NCBI GenBank assembly: GCA_009784335.1
Contig: WRBX01000034.1
Coordinates: 1-6,770, forward strand
Direction: 5' to 3'
Origin: Oscillospiraceae bacterium
GTDB taxonomy: Bacteria > Bacillota_A > Clostridia > Monoglobales > WRBX01
Length of the DNA: 6,770 nucleotides
Part shown: positions 1 through 5,265 of the stretch, piece by piece
Layout of the letters: every line of letters starts with the position of its first letter
Numbering within the stretch: the first letter of the stretch is position 1
The notes under the pieces: generated by a model
Seen by the model: the letters and a program-made list of their open reading frames with translations, nothing else
The model's database searches: none
What the model was told of the DNA's origin: nothing
Position numbers and translations under genes: made by a program

Positions 1-24
1 ATTATGTAAAATTCATAAAAAACT

Positions 25-54
25 TTGACATAAAACCGTAAGTTTATCTAGAAT
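25..54 (+). promoter_or_regulatory. Sigma-A-type promoter of the five-gene operon
   Basis: A perfect TTGACA (25-30) is followed after 18 bases by TAGAAT (49-54), one mismatch from TATAAT. Transcription would start near 60-62, about 10 bases ahead of the AGGAG at 71-75. This fits the position of the first gene and the absence of any other comparable promoter before the next four genes. The spacer is one base longer than ideal. Only 24 bases of upstream DNA are visible, so operators further upstream cannot be judged. Confidence 0.72.
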
Positions 55-70
55 AAACATAAGCTAGAAA

Positions 71-75
71 AGGAG
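71..75 (+). promoter_or_regulatory. Shine-Dalgarno AGGAG that questions the first gene's start
   Basis: AGGAG sits 29 bases before the first in-frame ATG (105), too far for normal initiation. It lies 8 bases before an in-frame ATC at 84-86. No ATG, GTG or TTG in this frame occurs between the TAA at 60-62 and position 105. Either the gene starts at the rare codon ATC, or the base at 86 is a mutation or read error of ATG, or initiation at 105 is weak. Confidence 0.5.
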
Positions 76-104
76 TACATAAAATCGAAAAAAAGTATAA
101 GGCA

Positions 105-812
105 ATGAAGAGCGAGATATTGGCGCGCCGCAAAATGAGCCGCAAGATGTTCAAAATCATCACGCAAAACAGGCTCACAATTCTGTGGTTCACTTTGCTT
201 GCCATTATTGCATGCAATTTCGTTGTGGCAGCGCTGCTTGCCAACCGAGGAACTTTTACGGTGACTCTTCCCCGCGAGCAAATGATAAATCTTGGGCTGG
301 TTATTTCTGACACGGCTGATTTTTCAAGGCCGCGGCATGAAATTCAAAGCCCGCCGGTTGTTGGTTTATGGAATATTTCGTGGGATATGCTGCCGACTAA
401 TTTGCATGAACTCGATGGCGAAAATAACGGTGATAATTATATATCAATGACTGTTTACTTAAAAAACTCAGGCACAAGAAATCTTGATTACACCCTTGAT
501 ATTGACCTTAATGAAATTTATAGAAATGTTGATGAAGCGCTTAGAATTGAGCTATATGTGAACGGAGAATCCACCATATACGCCAAAAGAAAGAGCAATT
601 GGAGCAATGAACCCGAGCCCGGCACTACTCCTTTCAACAGGGCGCCGCGCATAGTTTCTCTGCCGCCAAAGCCGCTTAATGTTGAGCAGGTTGATAAATT
701 CACTTTTGTGGCGTGGGTAGAGGGCAACGATCCTGATTGCACCAACGACCTTTTAGGTGGGTTTGTTAAAATGACAATGAGCTTTAATGCTGTTAAAGCA
801 CCCTCACAGTGA
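105..812 (+). CDS. Membrane-anchored TasA-like surface protein with C-terminal WVEG motif
   Basis: A 235-residue protein from ATG 105. An in-frame ATC at 84, correctly spaced from AGGAG, would add seven residues (read as MEKKYKA). The first 24 residues are strongly basic and should stay in the cytoplasm. Residues about 25-47 are a membrane segment. No [ST]-x-[AS]-aromatic-Phe cleavage site follows, so the protein may remain anchored. Residues about 112-135 (ISMTVYLKNSGTRNLDYTLD) have the 'Y-x-x-N-x-G' look of the beta-sandwich fold in SipW-cognate proteins. Residues 204-215 (WVEGNDPDCTND) match the C-terminal motif of the 366-aa protein at 5266-6366. It is the first gene of the operon, and gene 2 follows after 8 bases. 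Inference: a cell-envelope anchor or minor subunit of a fibre, in the role TapA plays in Bacillus, but no sequence similarity to TapA is claimed. The exact function is unknown. Confidence 0.8.
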   Translation: MKSEILARRKMSRKMFKIITQNRLTILWFTLLAIIACNFVVAALLANRGTFTVTLPREQMINLGLVISDTADFSRPRHEIQSPPVVGLWNISWDMLPTNLHELDGENNGDNYISMTVYLKNSGTRNLDYTLDIDLNEIYRNVDEALRIELYVNGESTIYAKRKSNWSNEPEPGTTPFNRAPRIVSLPPKPLNVEQVDKFTFVAWVEGNDPDCTNDLLGGFVKMTMSFNAVKAPSQ

Positions 813-814
813 GG
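811..814 (+). promoter_or_regulatory. Shine-Dalgarno GAGG fixing the second gene's start at 821
   Basis: GAGG overlaps the TGA stop of the first gene (810-812) and lies 6 bases before ATG 821. The alternative in-frame GTG at 809 has no purine-rich site before it and contains part of this GAGG, so ATG 821 is the better start. Confidence 0.7.
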
Positions 815-820
815 AAAAAC

Positions 821-1516
821 ATGAAAAAGAAGCTACAAGATTTTTATGATAATAATAAAAAAAAGATTCTGCTGACCGGGCTGATTGCTATTTTTATTTT
901 GGTATTTTTGCTTGTAGGAAATATGCGGCATAAAGATCCGGCAGAGATAGAAGAAAATCCGCCATATTCTGAGCTTAGCGTGCGTGAAGATATAACAGGC
1001 AAAGCAGCAGTAACACTGGGCGAAGGCGATTATATCGTTGGCGAGAAAATCGCTGCCGGGCGATATATGGCCACAAACGGCGGGAATGATTTTGGAAGCC
1101 TTATAGTATATGAACTAGATACTAATATTCCCGAAGTCAGCGAAGTGTTGGGATATTTCTCAGAAACAGCATATGTTCCCTGCGTTGCCTTAACATTGAT
1201 TGATGGGCAAAGAATCAGAATTGTGAAACTGGATAATATTGTATTCAAGCCGCTGAAAACGGAATTGCTGAGTGAATTAACAACAGGTGTTTGGGAAGCG
1301 GGCTTAGATATCGAGCCGGGAACCTATGAGGTAAGCTCCAAAGAAGCTGTTTGGGGCAGCATAACGATTTTGGAGGGTATTAAGCCGGCAGGATATGTGA
1401 GACTAAAGGAAGAAATGCCTAAGGGCATTGTAACATTAAAGGCCGGGCAAACCATAAGAATATCAGGTATACCAACTGTTGTTTTTGAAAAACTCAGAAT
1501 TGAGGAAGACGAGTGA
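821..1516 (+). CDS. Membrane-anchored protein with two G-x-Y/W...I-x-A/P-G-x-Y repeats
   Basis: A 231-residue protein starting at ATG 821 (GAGG 6 bases upstream). A basic N-terminus precedes one membrane segment at about residues 15-33, then an acidic, Pro-containing linker (37-50). Two tandem domains follow. Domain A spans about residues 69-145 and opens GDYIVGEKIAAGRY; domain B spans about 156-225 and opens GVWEAGLDIEPGTY. Both close with 'G-Q-x-I-R-I' (129-134 and 209-214) and 'V-F-x-x-L' (141-145 and 221-225). This G-x-Y-x-x-G-x-x-I-x-x-G-x-Y pattern is familiar from many uncharacterised extracellular beta-rich proteins of Firmicutes; no enzyme motif is visible. No SipW-type cleavage motif follows the membrane segment, so the domains probably sit outside the cell on an uncleaved anchor. 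The gene is embedded in the operon and overlaps the next gene by 4 bases. Inference: an accessory or scaffold protein for the exported subunits. Confidence 0.8.
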   Translation: MKKKLQDFYDNNKKKILLTGLIAIFILVFLLVGNMRHKDPAEIEENPPYSELSVREDITGKAAVTLGEGDYIVGEKIAAGRYMATNGGNDFGSLIVYELDTNIPEVSEVLGYFSETAYVPCVALTLIDGQRIRIVKLDNIVFKPLKTELLSELTTGVWEAGLDIEPGTYEVSSKEAVWGSITILEGIKPAGYVRLKEEMPKGIVTLKAGQTIRISGIPTVVFEKLRIEEDE

Positions 1517-2157
1517 AAAAAGCGATTACAAAATCAAGATTACTGTTTAGAGTGATGTTAAATGTGCTTTTTGTTATCATTGAAGTGATTTTGATTGTTA
1601 GCCTAACTCGTTCTTGGTTTATTAATAATAAGAATGTCGACACTGCGCCCATTGATTTTCACACTACTCATATTGGAATGCCACTCTATCTTAGCGCAGT
1701 TTTTAATAATAATACCCCGCCGCCTAATTATGCCAACGAGGCTATTATTATTGATAAATATGCAATTCCCGGTGATATTATGGAGTTGAGCGTATTTATC
1801 GATTTACAATACACTTCATATAAAAACATCAGCGTAACAACAAGCGGCATGCCCGAATGGCTTACTTATGTGGATAACACGGCAAAAATCGCTTATGCAC
1901 AAAAAGAATATGGCCCCAGCGAACATCTTATTGCGATTACAATAGATGAGCTAACGCCTATTCAAGCGGAAATTTTTGATGTTGTCAAAACCGACGATAC
2001 CTTGATTTTCAAGATTTCACTTTTTAATGATTTTTATGTTCACGGCGATTGCATAGCCCTAAATTTTAAGATTCATTTTGTGGATGAGGGCATTAATCAA
2101 AACAGTTATATTGGGCAAGTGATAAATATTGGTTTTAAAGCGCAGGAGATTTTTTGA
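1513..2157 (+). CDS. SipW-cognate secreted beta-sandwich protein (minor subunit candidate)
   Basis: A 214-residue protein starting at GTG 1513, which overlaps the previous stop as GTGA; GAGG at 1502-1505 lies 7 bases upstream. The N-terminus is basic (K2, K3, K7, R9, R13), then hydrophobic from about 14 to 31, ending T32-R33-S34 before W35-F36. This matches the [ST]-x-[AS] | aromatic-Phe junction seen in genes 4, 5 and 6, although Arg at -2 is unusual. The predicted mature protein starts near W35. It contains 'IPGD' (85-88), followed by alternating hydrophobic residues (MELSVFIDLQY), similar to the PGD turn of TasA/camelysin-type domains. It ends in a likely beta-strand (INIGFKAQEIF). One Cys (C180) and no sorting signal or second membrane segment. 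Probably secreted; the specific role is not known. It overlaps gene 4 by one base. Confidence 0.78.
   Translation: MKKAITKSRLLFRVMLNVLFVIIEVILIVSLTRSWFINNKNVDTAPIDFHTTHIGMPLYLSAVFNNNTPPPNYANEAIIIDKYAIPGDIMELSVFIDLQYTSYKNISVTTSGMPEWLTYVDNTAKIAYAQKEYGPSEHLIAITIDELTPIQAEIFDVVKTDDTLIFKISLFNDFYVHGDCIALNFKIHFVDEGINQNSYIGQVINIGFKAQEIF
2144..2148 (+). promoter_or_regulatory. Shine-Dalgarno AGGAG fixing the fourth gene's start at 2157
   Basis: AGGAG lies inside the end of gene 3, 8 bases before ATG 2157. That ATG shares its A with the TGA stop of gene 3 (TGATG). The adjacent in-frame TTG at 2154 is less well placed and would add only one residue, so translational coupling through TGATG at 2155-2159 is the simpler reading. 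Confidence 0.65.
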
Positions 2158-2954
2158 TGTTAGGTAGAAACGAACTATTGAAAAGTGTTGGAATAGCTAT
2201 GATTGCATTAGTTTTGCTGGCATATGGCAGCTTTTCTTGGTTCAATTTTCGCACACCAAGCGCACTAACTATTGGCATTGAAAATCCAACATCCAACATA
2301 ACCGTTGAAAGATTTAATGAAACAACCGAGCAATATGAGCTGGTAGAAAGCACAGATAATGAATTTTTGATAAACATTCCTCACATCACCTTTTATGAAT
2401 GGCTGGGAAGCTTGGTTTCGACATTCGGCGAGAATCTGCAATATAGAATCAAAATCACCGGCAATTTTCGTGCGGATGACTTTGAGGTTAAGCCAATATT
2501 TAATGTTAATTCCAGCCTTAGTGTTGCAACCGGTGTTGCTGTGCTGCAAGATATTAAAGTTCTTAAATCTGAATATAGAGTGTCTACGCCGACAGAAAGC
2601 ATAAGCCTTTTTCAAAATGCCTTTCCGCAAGACGGTTTTTTAAACTTGTTTCCGACTGATATTCCGATAGCTACAGCCGAGCCGGCGGGAACGGCCCTGC
2701 CGGAGATAATTTATGAGAATGAGCTTTTATTTCCTAACAATGACTTCTTTTTTGAAGTGGAAGAAATAACAATAGCCGGGCAAGACAGATTTCAAATGAT
2801 TTTTTATCTGAGGATAACTCCTGATAGCGATGCGGTTAGCTCTATCATGAGCTTGCTAACCGGCGCGGGTGGTGTGCCGGAAGTGGACAACACTTTGAAA
2901 ATGGGGTTCGGCTTTAGAAGTGTGCCGTTTTATGCACCAACAACTGCGCCATAA
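2157..2954 (+). CDS. SipW-cognate secreted protein, second of three in the operon
   Basis: A 265-residue protein from ATG 2157, coupled to the previous gene through TGATG. A short basic N-terminus (R4, K9) precedes a hydrophobic stretch at about 11-24, ending S25-F26-S27 before W28-F29, a good SipW-type cleavage site. The predicted mature N-terminus WFNFRTPSALTIGIE runs into alternating hydrophobic residues, like the donor strand of TasA subunits. The rest is beta-rich: 'LQYRIKITGNF' follows an aromatic patch (FYEWLGSLVSTFGENL), then a Pro/Ala-rich loop at about 166-185. The C-terminus (LKMGFGFRSVPFY, then a Pro/Thr tail) looks like a final strand. No Cys, sorting motif or catalytic signature is visible. 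It is not recognisable as a named family beyond the signal-peptide class. Inference: minor fibre subunit or adaptor. Gene 5 starts 9 bases after its stop. Confidence 0.78.
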   Translation: MLGRNELLKSVGIAMIALVLLAYGSFSWFNFRTPSALTIGIENPTSNITVERFNETTEQYELVESTDNEFLINIPHITFYEWLGSLVSTFGENLQYRIKITGNFRADDFEVKPIFNVNSSLSVATGVAVLQDIKVLKSEYRVSTPTESISLFQNAFPQDGFLNLFPTDIPIATAEPAGTALPEIIYENELLFPNNDFFFEVEEITIAGQDRFQMIFYLRITPDSDAVSSIMSLLTGAGGVPEVDNTLKMGFGFRSVPFYAPTTAP

Positions 2955-2963
2955 GGATAAACT

Positions 2964-4982
2964 ATGAAAAAGATTGTTAATTCCATTCTTTCTATTATAT
3001 GCACTTTGATATTGCTTTGCATGTCCACTTTTGCATACTTTGAATTTGCCGGCGAAAAGGAAATGGTTATTAAATTCTCTGCCCAAATTCCGGTTGCTTT
3101 TGGGAAACTTCCCAACACGCCCGATAACACATGGGGAGTGGATATAAATAATCCCTTTCTAATACAAAACACCGGGCATATGAAAAATCTGGAAGTGCTT
3201 AATAACAGAGGTGATTTAAGTGCGGATAGTTACTATTTTGAAATAATGCCTAATGAGCAAGACCCTGTTTCCAATCAACCAATGATTGATATGACAGGAA
3301 TTTATATGGAGCCCATCGGAAACGATGATTATCCCTTCATTGGCAAGCTAAACGGCAGCGACAGCGTTATAAAAAATGTAACTGTCGTTGCAAACCATAG
3401 CCAAATTGACATAGGATTATTTGGAATAATAGGAGTCGGGGCTTCTGTTCATAATTTGATTCTTCAAAATCCTACTATTACAAGTATAAACAATTATGTA
3501 GGAATTGTGCCGAATTTACATAAAACTGTAAAAATGGGAGTTAATCAAGAAAAATGTCACATAGGTGTGCTTTGCGGGCATTTGGAAGGAAACATCGGAA
3601 ACATCAGCATTAAAGATGCTGTTATTGATATCAACAGCCCGGCAACCACCGGTTATATGGATTATTTCAGCGCCTACACCACGGTGGGCTATGTGGATGC
3701 TGCGACGGCAACAATTAACGAAGTTCTCGTATCTGCCCTTGGAAACGATATGCCGATTATCGCCTCGGGCGACACGGGATATTGGTATTCAGATTTTTAC
3801 CATAATAATGTTGGCGGAACCGTTACATATATAGATGTAAATAATATCGAGCATACGGTTTTCAATTTTCTACGCGGCGGCCCGGATATGGTGACAGCCA
3901 ATATTCCGCCAAACTACACTCCGCCGGCGGCAAGCACTTCGGTTTGTACTCGCGACAGTAATAATTTAGTTGTTTTCAATTCGGCATCAGGTATTCGCGC
4001 CAAAGGTATATTTGAAATGCACACCGGTAACGGTTACAGAACGGCAACAATAAACTCGCTGGGCGGTGAGCATTCATCTGTTATGTATGTTCCGTCGGGC
4101 TCGAATTACTCTACAGTAGCAAACACAACTGCTAATTCCGTGCCGATAAGCTTAAACCCTGCTCTTTATAATGATTTGAACGACCCCAATTGGATTTTCC
4201 GTGATTTTCAAATGCAAATGTATGACCCTTATGGAAACAAACAAATTGAAAGTTTCACTCACGGAATTCAATTCCAAGAAGCCAGCAACAATTCCAGAAC
4301 TACTATTTTTAATGAATGGACAGGCGTTGGCAGCGTTGGTGATAGTGCTATTCCTTCGGTTATCTATTTTAAAATTGCCCAAGCATCGGTTCAAAACCCT
4401 GCCAAGATTTTTATATTAGCAAAATATGGCACCGGAGCCGTTGCGAACAATCCTTTTTATATAGTAGACACTGCTCGTGCTATTGCTAATAATAATGTTT
4501 TGCTAAAAGGCAGCACCACTATGAGCCTGCCAAATGACGGCAATTTATATGCTTTTGAGCTTGAATTTACGCAAAACGGTGAATATGGCGTTTCGGGAAT
4601 GAGCGATACTGCTCCGCTTTTTGCTTACTTAGCCGTTGGCGGCCAAATAGTGGGAGAAAATGACCACCGCAATGTTGAACGATATGCATCGCTGCCAACT
4701 GTTGACTATATTTATGATGTAACCAAGCCGGTTACGGCAAGTGGCTATCAATATTCAAAAGTGCTTCCATATTTCTTATATGGCACAGGCGCCGCTCCGC
4801 TGGACACTCTACGGCTTGAATTTAATCGCCAGCCGGGCAATCCGCAAAACTTCTTTACCATTAACGCTTCCGGCAAAGATGCCCTGGCCAGCCGCCTCGG
4901 CTCTAACGGATATCCTGTTTTTGATTTTATAGATAAAAGATTCCCTAATGATGATATATTTGTGTTAAATAGAAATCCATAA
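2964..4982 (+). CDS. Large SipW-cognate surface protein with GLUG/beta-helix-like region
   Basis: A 672-residue protein from ATG 2964, with AAGGA at 2953-2957 six bases upstream. The N-terminus is MKKI plus a hydrophobic run to about 21, then T22-F23-A24 before Y25-F26, the same cleavage-site pattern as genes 3, 4 and 6. Residues about 55-255 resemble proteins with GLUG-type repeats and right-handed beta-helices. 'MEPIGNDDYPFIGKLNG' (115-131) is followed by 'VIKNVTVV' and 'DIGLFGIIGVGASVHNLILQNPTI' split around 149-172. A second rung with 'HIGVLCGHLEGNIGNISIKD' at 199-218 follows, and a third weaker one with 'VGYVDAATATINEVLV' at 241-256. The C-terminal half (about 330-672) looks beta-sandwich-like and contains no motif I recognise. 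No LPxTG, cell-wall repeat or second membrane segment. It is the last and largest gene of the operon. Inference: an adhesin or tip-like component presented by the fibre. The function is not demonstrated, and a polysaccharide-binding or degrading role is possible because beta-helices often bind glycans. Confidence 0.82.
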   Translation: MKKIVNSILSIICTLILLCMSTFAYFEFAGEKEMVIKFSAQIPVAFGKLPNTPDNTWGVDINNPFLIQNTGHMKNLEVLNNRGDLSADSYYFEIMPNEQDPVSNQPMIDMTGIYMEPIGNDDYPFIGKLNGSDSVIKNVTVVANHSQIDIGLFGIIGVGASVHNLILQNPTITSINNYVGIVPNLHKTVKMGVNQEKCHIGVLCGHLEGNIGNISIKDAVIDINSPATTGYMDYFSAYTTVGYVDAATATINEVLVSALGNDMPIIASGDTGYWYSDFYHNNVGGTVTYIDVNNIEHTVFNFLRGGPDMVTANIPPNYTPPAASTSVCTRDSNNLVVFNSASGIRAKGIFEMHTGNGYRTATINSLGGEHSSVMYVPSGSNYSTVANTTANSVPISLNPALYNDLNDPNWIFRDFQMQMYDPYGNKQIESFTHGIQFQEASNNSRTTIFNEWTGVGSVGDSAIPSVIYFKIAQASVQNPAKIFILAKYGTGAVANNPFYIVDTARAIANNNVLLKGSTTMSLPNDGNLYAFELEFTQNGEYGVSGMSDTAPLFAYLAVGGQIVGENDHRNVERYASLPTVDYIYDVTKPVTASGYQYSKVLPYFLYGTGAAPLDTLRLEFNRQPGNPQNFFTINASGKDALASRLGSNGYPVFDFIDKRFPNDDIFVLNRNP

Positions 4983-5035
4983 AAAAGCCACAAAATAGCC
5001 TGATTCTAAATTCGAAGCCCGAAAATATATAAATC

Positions 5036-5061
5036 TTGTAAAAAAAACACTTTTTTTGCAA
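5036..5061 (+). terminator. Weak AT-rich hairpin downstream of the operon
   Basis: TTGT plus seven A (5036-5046) can pair with seven T plus GCAA (5051-5061), giving 11 pairs including one G-U, with an ACAC loop. There is only one G-C pair and no U-tract after the stem, so this is a poor intrinsic terminator. It lies 54 bases after the stop of gene 5. It may slow polymerase or may simply reflect base composition. Some read-through into the 366-aa gene therefore remains possible. Confidence 0.3.
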
Positions 5062-5110
5062 AGAAATTTTCAACTTAAAAATAGCGTAACAATCATGAAA
5101 AAACAACTTC

Positions 5111-5149
5111 TTTACAAAAACTTAACACAATCTTTACCAAAATTTAACA
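5111..5149 (+). promoter_or_regulatory. Four TTWACA-like half-sites at 11-base spacing (Pho-box-like)
   Basis: TTTACA (5111-5116), TTAACA (5122-5127), TTTACC (5133-5138) and TTAACA (5144-5149) lie in direct orientation, each separated by exactly 5 bases. The array is equivalently two 21-base units (5110-5130 and 5132-5152) that agree at 18 of 21 positions. Known background: PhoP of Bacillus, an OmpR-family response regulator, binds TT(A/C/T)A(C/T)A direct repeats with about 11-base periodicity, often four copies. The array ends 18 bases before the -35 box at 5168, a suitable place for an activator. The regulator is not encoded in the window; another OmpR-family protein could bind it. AT-rich context raises the chance of coincidence, but the constant spacing argues against it. 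Confidence 0.5.
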
Positions 5150-5167
5150 TAACTGCCATTTTTTGTA

Positions 5168-5195
5168 TTGACATTAAAAAAAAATATGATATGAT
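5168..5195 (+). promoter_or_regulatory. Strong sigma-A promoter of the 366-aa TasA-like gene
   Basis: A perfect TTGACA (5168-5173) is followed after 16 bases by TATGAT (5190-5195), one mismatch from consensus. A second overlapping TATGAT (5185-5190) has an 11-base spacer and is unlikely to be used. The start point would be near 5201-5203, leaving a 5' UTR of about 63-65 bases. Together with the near-perfect ribosome binding site, this predicts high expression. Confidence 0.75.
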
Positions 5196-5200
5196 ACAAA

Positions 5201-5242
5201 TAGTGAATGACAAAAATTGACAAAAATTTATTCATTCAACTA
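5201..5242 (+). repeat. Dyad with internal tandem 10-mer in the predicted 5' UTR
   Basis: TAGTGAATGA (5201-5210) is complementary to 5232-5242, ten pairs with one bulged A at 5239. Between and overlapping the arms, TGACAAAAAT occurs twice in direct tandem (5208-5217 and 5218-5227). AAAATTTATT also occurs twice (5223-5232 and 5242-5251). The dyad begins at or next to the predicted transcription start. It could be a 5' stem-loop that stabilises the mRNA, or a repressor operator. The function is not established. Confidence 0.45.
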
Positions 5243-5252
5243 AAATTTATTT

Positions 5253-5260
5253 AAGGAGGA
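5253..5260 (+). promoter_or_regulatory. Near-perfect ribosome binding site of the 366-aa gene
   Basis: AAGGAGGA lies 5 bases before ATG 5266, and AAGGAGG is almost a full complement of the 3' end of 16S rRNA. It is the strongest ribosome binding site in the window; the operon genes have AGGAG, GAGG or AAGGA only. It fixes the start and predicts abundant translation. Confidence 0.85.
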
Positions 5261-5265
5261 CTATC

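Noticed and set aside
48..69. CTAGAA repeated at 48-53 and 64-69 around the -10 box
   Set aside because: A six-base repeat in AT-rich DNA is likely chance; there is no dyad or further copy.
809..820. GTG at 809 as the start of the second gene
   Set aside because: No Shine-Dalgarno precedes it, whereas GAGG at 811-814 is ideally placed for ATG 821.
821..1516. Possibility that the two repeats form a CRISPR- or toxin-related module
   Set aside because: The repeats are at protein level, beta-rich and extracellular; no nuclease or toxin motif and no DNA repeat array is present.
2964..4982. Sortase-anchored adhesin
   Set aside because: The C-terminus (FVLNRNP) has no LPxTG-like motif, hydrophobic segment or basic tail.
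5094..5219. A 41-codon plus-strand frame (MKKQLLYKNL...) in the control region
   Set aside because: There is no ribosome binding site before its ATG, its composition simply follows the AT-rich DNA, and it runs through the Pho-box-like array and the promoter.
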